A stretch of 64,000 nucleotides of DNA from UBA7985 sp965658725 (lineage in GTDB: Bacteria; Pseudomonadota; Alphaproteobacteria; UBA7985): positions 1 to 64,000 of the forward strand of contig CBFHUI010000004.1 in assembly GCA_965658725.1 (NCBI GenBank). Reading direction: 5' to 3'. The notes below the pieces were generated by a model. It was not told the origin of the DNA. It saw only the letters and a program-made list of their open reading frames with translations, and did no database searches. A program made the position numbers and the translations under genes. Shown here one piece after another: positions 14,653-22,390 of this stretch (its first letter is position 1; each line of letters begins with the position of its first letter).

Positions 14653-17394
14653 ATGACGGCGCAGTTAAAGCCCGCTTCACGCTTTGAATCCTACACACCG
14701 ACGCTTGTCTTCGCCCTGATCATGACGGGTGCCTGGCTGGTCGCGGGTTGGTCTTTGTTTGGCTACTACGGCGGCCCGACCGCCTTTGCCAGCCTGAGTC
14801 CAGCGGAAGTAGGGCTGGTGATTTGCGGGGGCTTGCTGCCGCTTATGGCGATCTGGATCCTGTGCGGCATGCTGGTTGTAGGCACGCGCTTGCGCAACTC
14901 GATGATGCAGGAGCTTAGCACCCTGCGCACCGTGAACATCATGCCCGAGGAAACCCAGGCTCACATCAAGTCGATCACCCGCGCCTTTGAAGACCGCGTT
15001 GGGCACTTGCAGGGCGTGACCAGCGGTATTCTGACCTCGCTGGAGTCCGCGACAGGCCAGTTTGAGCGGCAGTCGGATATGCTGGAGGCGCTGTCCTACC
15101 GCGTTGATGAGCAGTCGAACACGATTTCGACCGCACTGAGCATTCAAGGCAATCAGCTGACCGGGGCCGAAGGACGGATTGACCGCATGGTCAACCGCAT
15201 GAAGCACGCCATGGAAGACGTCCGCGATGCGGGCGAGACCTTCCGCGAGAACCTCTCCAAGCCGATCGCTGAAGTCCAAGACACGCTCGCCGACGCGACC
15301 GCTTCGATCCATACGCAGATCGACGACATCTGGTCCCGGCTGGAGCTGCTCGACGCCGCGCAGGCCGAGACCGAAGAAGCCACGGCCCGGACACGCGCCG
15401 CGCTGGAAGCGGAGTCCGAGAACCTGCGCCACACCGCTGACGAGGCCCTCGCGAATGTAGAGAGCATGTCGCTCAAGCTGACCGGGCAGATTGATTTGCT
15501 CAAGACTGTGTCTGACGATGCCAACGACGTGGCGGATCAGATGCAGGGCCGGTTGGAAGAGCAGTCCAAGGCGCTGCGGCAGGCGGGCAATGACCTTTCC
15601 ACCCACGCCAACGAACTGCATCAGGCGATTCAGGATCAGGCGGCGCACCTCACGCATTTGCAGGAGTCCGTTGATACATACGGCGGCGCGATCTCTGAAG
15701 AGTTCGAAAAGAAGATCGAGAAGCTCATGAATTCGGCACGCGAGGCGGCGGCTATTGTCGGTGAGGAAACAGCACTTGCCACCCGCCGCGCGATCGACGA
15801 GCTGTCGGAGAACGGCGACAAGCTCACCGGCAACATCAGCTTCGTCTCCGAGCGGGTTGAGCAGCTGACCGAAGCGCTCGAAACCGGCGCGGCGACGCTC
15901 AAGGAAACCGCGCTCTCGGCCAAGGCGGCGATGCAGGCCGGGGCTGACGAAGCGGCGAAGACCATGACGGACTCGACCAAGGGCGCAGAGGTTCGCTTTG
16001 TCGAGCTCGGCGACGCTTGGGCCGATGCGCTGGAGGAGCAATCTTCGCGGCTCGAAAGCTTGCAGGAGATGGCAACCGCGGCTGAAGACAGCACCTTTGC
16101 CCGCGCTGAAGAGGCTGTTGTGCACCTCGCCGAGCGCCTCGACCATGCGCTGCAGGAACGGTTTGAGGATGAACACGGCGCCTTTAACACCGCGCAACGG
16201 CAGATTGATGCTGCGGCACAGCGGACCGTGAACAACTACCACCGCTTGGTCGGCAGCTTTGTCGATGATCTGACCAAGAAGGCCGGGGCTGAGATGGAAT
16301 GTCTCATGACCTGGGGGCAGGAAATTCCGCGCGCCGCCGAGCACCTGCGCGAAACAGCGGCTGAGGTTGTTCACTTGATGGACGAGAAGACCAAGGCTCT
16401 TCTTACCCGCACCGATGAAGTGCGCCACGCGACCACGGATGCACTGTCTGCAACGCAAAGCCTGTTCGATGGGATCTCGCAGGGGCCGGAGCGCCTGACG
16501 GAGACGGTGACGGCGCTGCGCGATGCGTCGTCTTCGGCGGTCGAAGATCTACGCCTGCAAACCGAGACGCTGAACTCCTTGCTGGTGGACAGTCGCAATC
16601 GGTTGGTCCGGTTGACTGAGAAGTTCCATCAGGGCGTCAACGACGACGCGGTTGACTCTCGTCTCATGCGTTTGGCCGAGGCGATCGAAGCGGGTGAAGG
16701 CGCGCTGCGTCAGGCGGCGTCTGCGTTTGACGATACGACCCATCAGGCGGCTGAGTCCGCGCATTCGGCGGCAGGCCGTTTGCTCGAAACCTCTCGCCTT
16801 GTCGGCGCGCAAGTTGAGATGCTGCGGGATATGACCACCAACACGGAAAGCGCCAACAACCTGCGGCGTGTGACCGATCAGGCTGACGAGCTGCGGGTGA
16901 TCCTTGAACAAATCGGGGTCGCGGCGGAGAACCACCAGCTGACGCTGGTCCGCGTGACGGAGGAGGCTAAGAGCCAGTCGGAAAAGCTGCTCCAGACGGT
17001 GAAGCACTCCGAGCGAGATGCCTTCCTCAACGAAGCGTCATCCATGGTTGAGGCTCTGCACCAGGCGGCGATTGACGTTGACACCATCCTCGACGGTGAT
17101 CTGCCGGGCGATGTGGTGATGGCGATCAATGCGGGTGACCGAGGCGTGTCTGTCCGCCGCCTGCTCAGCCGCTACACTCCTGCAGGCGCTGCGGCCATGG
17201 CGGACCTTTATGCCCGCGACCGGGCCTTTACGGCACAGGTGGACCGCTACTTGGAAACCTTCGACAGCCTGCTCGAACAGGCCAACCGCGTGGACCGGTC
17301 CAAGCTGCTGCACACGACCTTCCTGACCGCAGACATTGGCAAGCTTTACGTCTTCCTTGCACGGTCGATCGGGGTGATGCAGGCCGCCGAGTAG
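14653..17394 (+). CDS. TipN-like polarity protein candidate: two N-terminal membrane helices and a very long coiled coil
   Basis: This is a 913-residue protein. Two hydrophobic helices lie at about 16-38 and 53-78. They are followed by about 700 residues of Ala/Glu/Gln/Leu-rich heptad-like sequence rich in ALE, AAE and TEE patterns. The last 120 residues form a distinct, more globular region containing DRGVSVRRLLSRYTP and YLETFDSLLEQA. Two helices plus a large cytoplasmic coiled coil in a protein of about 900 residues is the architecture of the Caulobacter birth-scar marker TipN. I cannot show homology beyond architecture; a methyl-accepting or apolipoprotein-like coiled-coil protein is the alternative. 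The ATG at 14653 has AGGAG eight bases upstream, better than the GTG at 14647. Confidence 0.6.
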   Translation: MTAQLKPASRFESYTPTLVFALIMTGAWLVAGWSLFGYYGGPTAFASLSPAEVGLVICGGLLPLMAIWILCGMLVVGTRLRNSMMQELSTLRTVNIMPEETQAHIKSITRAFEDRVGHLQGVTSGILTSLESATGQFERQSDMLEALSYRVDEQSNTISTALSIQGNQLTGAEGRIDRMVNRMKHAMEDVRDAGETFRENLSKPIAEVQDTLADATASIHTQIDDIWSRLELLDAAQAETEEATARTRAALEAESENLRHTADEALANVESMSLKLTGQIDLLKTVSDDANDVADQMQGRLEEQSKALRQAGNDLSTHANELHQAIQDQAAHLTHLQESVDTYGGAISEEFEKKIEKLMNSAREAAAIVGEETALATRRAIDELSENGDKLTGNISFVSERVEQLTEALETGAATLKETALSAKAAMQAGADEAAKTMTDSTKGAEVRFVELGDAWADALEEQSSRLESLQEMATAAEDSTFARAEEAVVHLAERLDHALQERFEDEHGAFNTAQRQIDAAAQRTVNNYHRLVGSFVDDLTKKAGAEMECLMTWGQEIPRAAEHLRETAAEVVHLMDEKTKALLTRTDEVRHATTDALSATQSLFDGISQGPERLTETVTALRDASSSAVEDLRLQTETLNSLLVDSRNRLVRLTEKFHQGVNDDAVDSRLMRLAEAIEAGEGALRQAASAFDDTTHQAAESAHSAAGRLLETSRLVGAQVEMLRDMTTNTESANNLRRVTDQADELRVILEQIGVAAENHQLTLVRVTEEAKSQSEKLLQTVKHSERDAFLNEASSMVEALHQAAIDVDTILDGDLPGDVVMAINAGDRGVSVRRLLSRYTPAGAAAMADLYARDRAFTAQVDRYLETFDSLLEQANRVDRSKLLHTTFLTADIGKLYVFLARSIGVMQAAE

Positions 17395-17420
17395 GCGCTC
17401 GCCCGGATAGGACGATCAAG

Positions 17421-17460
17421 AAAAGCGCCGGCTGCTCAGGTGAAACTGAGCGGCCGGCGC
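17421..17460 (-). terminator. Terminator between the TipN-like gene and the KTGYAP gene pair
   Basis: The arms GCGCCGGCTGCTCAG (17425-17439) and CTGAGCGGCCGGCGC (17446-17460) form a 15-base stem with one wobble or mismatch. On the minus strand it is followed by TTTTCTT, so it terminates transcripts of the secreted-protein gene that ends at 17492. It may also serve as an end structure for the plus-strand gene that ends at 17394. Confidence 0.8.
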
Positions 17461-17491
17461 GTGTCGTTCTGGGGCGGTTGAGGCGGGGCGT

Positions 17492-18043
17492 CTACTGGCC
17501 GCGCGACACAGCTTGCATGATGTAACTGGCGGAACCCGGGCGGGCATAGACTTCGGGGAAGCCTTCCGCGCTGTACGCAGGCGCGGCGTAGCCCATGGGC
17601 CTCGCGCTGGGAACGCCGTAACCGGGCAGGCCAGAGGTATCGTGCACCACCATGACGTTCGAACCGTAGCCCTGCATCTGATCGGCGGCGGCGACTTGCC
17701 CCTGATAGGACAGGATCGACTGCGCCTGCTCAGCGTAAGTCGCGCTGTCCTGCATGCTGTATCCATGGCCGTGGCCAGAGACGTGGGCCGAGCCGTAACC
17801 GGCCGATACCGCAGGCGCGGCGTACTGGACGTGGGGCGCGTACGTGGGCTGGGCGGCATAACCGGTCTTGGTATAGGCTTGGTGCGTGTTGGCTGCTGCA
17901 ACGTGCGCGTTGCCGCCGTATGAGAAGGTCACAATCGACCCTGCTGGAGCGGGCGCGTAGCCGGTTTTTGAGTAGCTGTAGGATTGGGCTTGGGCAGTTT
18001 GTACAGCGAAGACCCCGGCGATCAGCGCCGCCGGGATGATCAA
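17492..18043 (-). CDS. Secreted KTGYAP-motif protein A (start region interrupted by an ochre codon)
   Basis: This 183-residue frame encodes an exported low-complexity protein. The N-terminus LIIPAALIAGVFAVQTAQAQ is the hydrophobic core and AQA cleavage site of a Sec signal peptide. The mature part is rich in Tyr, Ala, Gly, Ser and His and carries YSKTGYAP and YTKTGYAA, plus a GHGHGYS segment. The only start in the open frame is TTG at 18043, which leaves no basic n-region. An in-frame ATG at 18061 (M-R-T-L) is separated from it by TAA. It may therefore be a nonsense-mutated gene or may reinitiate. Its neighbour at 18284-18823 is a paralog. Function is unknown; a surface or matrix role is only a guess. 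Confidence 0.65.
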   Translation of the reverse strand: MIIPAALIAGVFAVQTAQAQSYSYSKTGYAPAPAGSIVTFSYGGNAHVAAANTHQAYTKTGYAAQPTYAPHVQYAAPAVSAGYGSAHVSGHGHGYSMQDSATYAEQAQSILSYQGQVAAADQMQGYGSNVMVVHDTSGLPGYGVPSARPMGYAAPAYSAEGFPEVYARPGSASYIMQAVSRGQ

Positions 18044-18061
18044 ATATTATAAGGTCCGCAT
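18044..18061 (-). other. Interrupted start region: ATG, three codons, then in-frame TAA
   Basis: On the minus strand ATG CGG ACC TTA is followed by TAA and then by TAT and TTG in the same frame. Reading through the TAA would give M-R-T-L-x-Y-L-I-I-P and complete a textbook signal peptide with a basic n-region. The TAA sits within a TATAAT-like string, so a promoter element at this spot is an alternative reading. Confidence 0.6.
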
Positions 18062-18283
18062 GAAACTCTGCTTCTTCAAAAGGTCTAAATTGGTCGTCCA
18101 AACGGGCGCTCGGATTGGGAGCGAAGCGCCGCAGTAGCGAGATAAACTGCAATGGTAGGGCCAGTCGGGAGGAAGGACTGGCTCTGCGCATAAGGGCGGT
18201 TTACTCGGACCAAATCACCAAAAGAGAGACAATAAAGTGTCTTGCACGCAGAAGGGGCAGAACCGAATTGCGACGGTGGTCGC
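18062..18283 (-). promoter_or_regulatory. Spacer between the two KTGYAP genes
   Basis: This 222-base gap follows the stop of protein B and precedes protein A on the minus strand. It contains one inverted repeat (GCCAGTC 18160-18166, GACTGGC 18176-18182) without a following T-run. I saw no ORF with a credible start and no RNA gene. The promoter for protein A, if it is expressed separately, should lie here. Confidence 0.35.
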
Positions 18284-18823
18284 TTACTGAGTCGGAATAA
18301 TTTGCGGGTAGGACGCAGATTGGGCCGGCTGAGCATAGGGGTTCGCCGCTGGCTGAGCTTGCGGGTAGCCCTGCGCGAGTGCCTGCGGAGCAACCTGCTG
18401 CTGGCCATACTGAATGACCTGCTGTTGCTGTTGCTGCTGGACCATCGCCCCTTCAACGCCGCTCACCACAGGCAGAACAGCGGCTTCATACACCACCGGC
18501 TTTTGCGTGGTGTAAACCTGCTGCACTGGCAACTGAACAGGCTGTTGGTAGTAGGTGAAGGTCTGCGGCGCGTAGACCGGAATGCGGGCCTTGCTGTAGA
18601 CCGCAGGCGCGCCGCCGGTCGCGGCGTAGCCGGTGCCGTGGGCAGACGGCATGTGATAGCCTTGGCCCTGGTGCGTGAAGTTCACCACGCTGTTGGGGTT
18701 GATCGCAACCTGGGGCGCGTAGCCGGTCTTGTTGTAGACCATGGGAGCCTGAAATTGTGCGGAGGCCACAGTCGGTGCGATCATCAGAGCACCGAGGCCT
18801 GCAAGCAGAAGAGAACGTAACAT
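18284..18823 (-). CDS. Secreted KTGYAP-motif protein B, glutamine-rich
   Basis: This 179-residue protein has a clear Sec signal peptide (MLRSLLLAGLGALMIAPTV, cleavage after ASA near residue 22). The mature chain begins with VYNKTGYAP, then a hydrophobic-polar stretch like that in protein A (SVVNFTH against SIVTFSY), and YSKARIPVYAP. The C-terminal half is Gln-rich, with a run of seven Q near residue 130 and several QP and YP pairs. There is no lipobox or membrane anchor. The two tandem genes look like diverged duplicates. An AGGAA ribosome binding site precedes the ATG. I recognise no named family. A structural, coat or adhesive role is a guess from composition. Confidence 0.75.
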   Translation of the reverse strand: MLRSLLLAGLGALMIAPTVASAQFQAPMVYNKTGYAPQVAINPNSVVNFTHQGQGYHMPSAHGTGYAATGGAPAVYSKARIPVYAPQTFTYYQQPVQLPVQQVYTTQKPVVYEAAVLPVVSGVEGAMVQQQQQQQVIQYGQQQVAPQALAQGYPQAQPAANPYAQPAQSASYPQIIPTQ

Positions 18824-18998
18824 GGGCAGTTCCTAGAGGAATGAAACGAAAAGCAGAGAGCTTCCCGCCTCCTCCGCAAACGCGATACCAAGTCAGTTTT
18901 CACTACTTTCGGGCAGATTAGGCCCCACTTTGCCTCGTTTTTCCCTACGCTCACGCATAAGAAAATGCGGTGACAAAGTTATGCGCCCCCTATCCCCA
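18824..18998 (-). promoter_or_regulatory. Upstream region of KTGYAP gene B
   Basis: This 175-base region lies between the 3' end of gpsA and the start of gene B, both on the minus strand. It should hold the promoter of gene B. Near the start it carries TAGGAACTG as ribosome binding site. No hairpin terminator for gpsA was evident by eye. Confidence 0.35.
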
Positions 18999-19994
18999 TT
19001 ATCCGACATCGTCCTTGAGGCTTCTGGCCAGCAGTTGGGTCATGAGGTCCTGAGGCGAGAGATTGTCCCGGATGAGCTGCCCCACGGCCTGCGAGATCGG
19101 CAGATCCAGCGCAGCGGTGCGCGCTCCGGCCAGCAGGGCGAGCGCGGCCTGCGCGCCTTCGACCGTGATGCCTTGGGCGAGTAGGGCATCAGCCTGCCCG
19201 CCTAGTCCCAGCTGAACACCAAAGCGATGATTGCGCGACTGGCTGTCCTGACAGGTCAGCGCCAGATCGCCAAGACCGGCCAACCCAGCAGCCGTCCGCT
19301 GCTGCCCGCCGTAAACAGCGATGACCCGCTCGATCTCCCGGAGGCCGCGCGTCATCAGTGCTGATCGCGCGCTCGCGCCCAGCCCCATACCGTCCGAACA
19401 GCCACAGGCGATGGCAATCACGTTCTTGAGGGCCCCGCAGACCTGCACGCCAACAGGGTCGTCGCGCTGATATAGGCGGAGTTGGGGTGTGCTCAGCTGT
19501 TCGATCATGGCGGTTTGAACGCCGTTGGCGGCGAGCGTCAGAGCGGTCGGACGACCTGCAAACAAGTCTGCGGCAAAGGAAGGCCCGCTCAGTACCGCCA
19601 GACCACCGGGCGGGCTCAAGGCTTCGCTCAACAAGTCGCCCGTAGCGGTGGCAAAGCCCTTGGAAACGGTGACAACTTGGCAAGTCTGGGGCACGTGCGG
19701 GGCCAGCGCGGCAAAGACCTCAGCCTGCGCGCGTGCCTTGACCGCAAGGATCAGGACGTCGCCAGGCGCCATTGCTTCGCCTGCCGCGCCAAAGCGGTCG
19801 AGCGTGCCAGCCCGTACACCAGTGAGCGGCAAACAACCCGGTACGCGCGGGTTGTGGCCATCGTGGTTCAGCCGTTCTGCCTGCTCAGGATCCCGGCACC
19901 AAAGCTGCACCGACACATCGGCCGAGAGCCAGACTTTGGCCAGCGCGGAGCCAAAGGCACCGGCGCCAACAATATGCACGCTCCCCCGGCTCAC
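18999..19994 (-). CDS. gpsA: Glycerol-3-phosphate dehydrogenase [NAD(P)+]
   Basis: This 331-residue cytosolic enzyme reduces dihydroxyacetone phosphate to sn-glycerol-3-phosphate, the backbone for phospholipid synthesis. The N-terminal Rossmann motif is IVGAGAFGSALA at about 9-20. The conserved SGPSFA and the active-site GALKNVIAIACG segment with its catalytic lysine are present. The C-terminal domain has AGLGDLALTC and the SRNHRFG motif of GpsA. The start is GTG at 19994, just before SRGSVHIVGAG, with AGG a few bases upstream. It is divergent from the ABC transporter gene. Confidence 0.96.
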   Translation of the reverse strand: MSRGSVHIVGAGAFGSALAKVWLSADVSVQLWCRDPEQAERLNHDGHNPRVPGCLPLTGVRAGTLDRFGAAGEAMAPGDVLILAVKARAQAEVFAALAPHVPQTCQVVTVSKGFATATGDLLSEALSPPGGLAVLSGPSFAADLFAGRPTALTLAANGVQTAMIEQLSTPQLRLYQRDDPVGVQVCGALKNVIAIACGCSDGMGLGASARSALMTRGLREIERVIAVYGGQQRTAAGLAGLGDLALTCQDSQSRNHRFGVQLGLGGQADALLAQGITVEGAQAALALLAGARTAALDLPISQAVGQLIRDNLSPQDLMTQLLARSLKDDVG

Positions 19995-20099
19995 TGGCCT
20001 GCGTTCAAAAAGTGTTGAAGCATAGCGGCTCCTCCCTTGTTCTCAGGGCCATTAGTCTGCACATCACTTGTATTCCATATCAGTAGAAAGCGCCGCTTG

Positions 20100-22010
20100 A
20101 TGACCGACAATACAGCCAACCCCGGCCAATCCAAAGACGCCGCCGGGTCGGCAGTTCCCCGGACCAAAGGCCCTTCCGCCGGGACGCCAGCTGGCTCTGG
20201 CGGCGCGCCGGATACGCCAAAGGCGTCTTACGAGCGGGACGGCAACCAATTCGTTACTGCACTGAACCTGCTGCGCTACCTCTGGCCTGCTGACAAGCCG
20301 CGTCTGCGGTTGCTGTTCGTTCTGACTGGACTGGCGATTTTGGCTGGACAGCTGTTCCTGGCCGTGACGCCGTTGGTGTTTGCAACGGCGGTGGATGCGG
20401 TTGGGGGTGAGGGCGCCTTTCCGAACGCTTCTCTGGCGTTGATCGTCGGTCTCGTCGCCGCCTTTGGCCTCGCGCGCTTGCTGGCGCAGGGCAGTCAGGA
20501 GCTGAGTTCCGCGCTGTTTATCTTCGTGGGACAGAACGGGATTCGCACGGTTGCGCTGGAAACCTTCAAACACCTGCACCAGTTGAGCCTGCGCTTCCAC
20601 CTCGACCGTCAGACCGGGGGGTTGAGCCGGGCGATTGAGCGGGGGACAAAGGGCATCGAATTCGTGCTGCGGATGATGACCTTTAACCTCGTGCCCACGA
20701 CTTTTGCGATTGTGATCGTAAGCGTCATCCTACTGGTCAACTTCGGTGCGATTTACGCCATCATCACCTTTGTCACCGTGGTCGGTTACATCATTTACAC
20801 GATCGCCGTAACCGAATGGCGCATCAAGTATCGCCGGATGATGAACCAGACCGACTCAGAAGCGACGACCAAGGCTGTAGACTCGCTGCTGAACTACGAG
20901 ACGGTGAAGTATTTCTCCAACGAAGACCACGAAGCCGTGCGCTATGACAGCGCGCTGCGAGGCTACGAGTCCGCTGCGGTGAACAGCCAGCTGTCCCTGT
21001 CACTGCTCAACCTCGGCCAAGGCGTGATCATCGCGGGTGGGCTGGTGCTGCTGCTCAGCCTGGCTGTGCCGTCCGTCATGTCGGGCGAGATGACCGTGGG
21101 CGACTTTGTGGCGATTCAAGCCTATCTGATCCAGCTTTACCTCCCGCTCAACTTCCTCGGTTTCGCCTACCGTGAGATCAAACAGGGGCTGGTGGACATG
21201 GAGTACATGTTCAACCTGCTCGAAGTGGAGCGCGAAGTGCCTGACGGGCCTGGCGCAACAGATATTGCCGTAAGCGGCGGTCTGCTGGCCTTCCGCGATG
21301 TTGATTTTGGCTACAACAACGATCGCCAGATTCTGCACAAGCTCGATTTTGAGGTGCAGCCGGGAAAGACGTTGGCCATTGTCGGGCCGAGTGGTTCGGG
21401 CAAGTCTACCATCGGCCGCATGCTGTTCCGCTTCTATGACGTCTGGGACGGTGGCATTGAGATCGACGGGCAAGACTTGCGGGGCGTGACGCAGTCTTCC
21501 CTGCGCGAGGTGATCGGGATCGTGCCGCAGGACACCGTGCTGTTCAACGACACCATCGCCTATAACATCGCCTATGGCCGCCCGAATGCGAGCCGCGATG
21601 AGGTGATCGAAGCGGCCAAGCTGGCGCAGATCCACAACTTCATCCTTGATCTCCCCGAAGGCTACGACACTCGCGTGGGTGAGCGAGGGCTCAAGCTCTC
21701 AGGCGGGGAGCGTCAGCGGGTCTCGATCGCGCGGACGATCCTGAAAAATCCGGCCATCTTGCTGTTCGACGAAGCCACTTCGGCCCTCGACACCGACACC
21801 GAGTCGGCGATTCAGGCGTCTTTGGCAGCGGTTTCCCGGGATCGCACCACGCTCGTAATCGCGCACCGCCTCTCGACTGTGGTCGATGCAGACGAGATTA
21901 TTGTGCTCGATAAGGGCCGAATCGTCGAAAAAGGCGCGCATCAGGCGCTTTTGGAGCGCGATGGGGTCTATGCGCACATGTGGCATTCGCAACAGGAAGC
22001 TGATGAGTAA
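20100..22010 (+). CDS. Atm1/ABCB7-type ABC exporter (fused permease and ATPase)
   Basis: This 636-residue half-transporter works as a homodimer in the inner membrane. Six transmembrane helices span about 70-340, followed by the nucleotide-binding domain: Walker A GPSGSGKST at 429-437, signature LSGGERQR, and Walker B ILLFDEATSALD. HLDRQTGGLSRAIERGTKGI and LNYETVKYFSNE are hallmarks of the Atm1/ABCB7/HMT1 branch, which exports glutathione-linked sulfur or metal species. The first 45 residues are a Gly/Pro/Ser-rich cytoplasmic extension. I chose the ATG at 20100 over an upstream alternative (20037) whose leader lacks similarity. rpmB follows 89 bases later. Confidence 0.93.
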   Translation: MTDNTANPGQSKDAAGSAVPRTKGPSAGTPAGSGGAPDTPKASYERDGNQFVTALNLLRYLWPADKPRLRLLFVLTGLAILAGQLFLAVTPLVFATAVDAVGGEGAFPNASLALIVGLVAAFGLARLLAQGSQELSSALFIFVGQNGIRTVALETFKHLHQLSLRFHLDRQTGGLSRAIERGTKGIEFVLRMMTFNLVPTTFAIVIVSVILLVNFGAIYAIITFVTVVGYIIYTIAVTEWRIKYRRMMNQTDSEATTKAVDSLLNYETVKYFSNEDHEAVRYDSALRGYESAAVNSQLSLSLLNLGQGVIIAGGLVLLLSLAVPSVMSGEMTVGDFVAIQAYLIQLYLPLNFLGFAYREIKQGLVDMEYMFNLLEVEREVPDGPGATDIAVSGGLLAFRDVDFGYNNDRQILHKLDFEVQPGKTLAIVGPSGSGKSTIGRMLFRFYDVWDGGIEIDGQDLRGVTQSSLREVIGIVPQDTVLFNDTIAYNIAYGRPNASRDEVIEAAKLAQIHNFILDLPEGYDTRVGERGLKLSGGERQRVSIARTILKNPAILLFDEATSALDTDTESAIQASLAAVSRDRTTLVIAHRLSTVVDADEIIVLDKGRIVEKGAHQALLERDGVYAHMWHSQQEADE

Positions 22011-22099
22011 CTGCCGCAAGGCTTAGCACTGGCTTTTCCACAGTTCTTTGCGTAGAAAGCTGCATCCGTTTGACCACGATTTAAGTAGGAGCGAGGCTC

Positions 22100-22390
22100 A
22101 TGTCCCGCCGCTGTGATTTTGTTGGCCGTAAGCCACAAGCTGGTAACACCGTTTCGCACGCTATGAACAAGCGTCGCCGCCGGTGGCTGCCAAACCTGCA
22201 AAACGCGACCCTGCACTCTGATATTCTGCAGGAAGGTGTCCGCGTTCGTCTGTCCACTCGTGCGATCCGCACCATCGAAAAGAACGGTGGTCTGGACAGC
22301 TTCCTGATGGGCACCCCGAACCGCAAGCTGGGTCCAGATGCGCTTGAGATCAAGAAGCGTCTGGAAAAGGCTCAGGCTGCTGCTGCCTAA
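22100..22390 (+). CDS. rpmB: 50S ribosomal protein L28
   Basis: This 96-residue L28 has the conserved start MSRRCDFVGRKPQAGNTVSH, the KRRRRWLPNLQ basic segment and IRTIEKNGGLD. The length is typical of alphaproteobacteria, which carry a longer C-terminus than E. coli L28. It sits on the large subunit near the peptidyl-transferase region. The ribosome binding site is AGGAG. Its stop codon abuts the stop of the convergent queG gene (TAA at 22388-22390, then CTA at 22391-22393), leaving no intergenic space for a terminator. Confidence 0.98.
   Translation: MSRRCDFVGRKPQAGNTVSHAMNKRRRRWLPNLQNATLHSDILQEGVRVRLSTRAIRTIEKNGGLDSFLMGTPNRKLGPDALEIKKRLEKAQAAAA

Noticed and set aside
14480..14698. 72-residue minus-strand frame before the TipN-like gene
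   Set aside because: No ribosome binding site or family signal; it overlaps the likely promoter region and the plus-strand start.
14677..16458. 593-residue minus-strand frame
   Set aside because: It mirrors the coiled-coil gene; the plus-strand protein has membrane helices, heptads and a good ribosome binding site.
17416..17901. 161-residue alternative frame over KTGYAP gene A
   Set aside because: It lacks a signal peptide and looks like an out-of-frame Pro/Arg/Ser/Thr translation; it also runs through the terminator.
18160..18182. Inverted repeat between the KTGYAP genes as a terminator
   Set aside because: The seven-base stem has no T-run on either strand, so it is listed only as part of the spacer.
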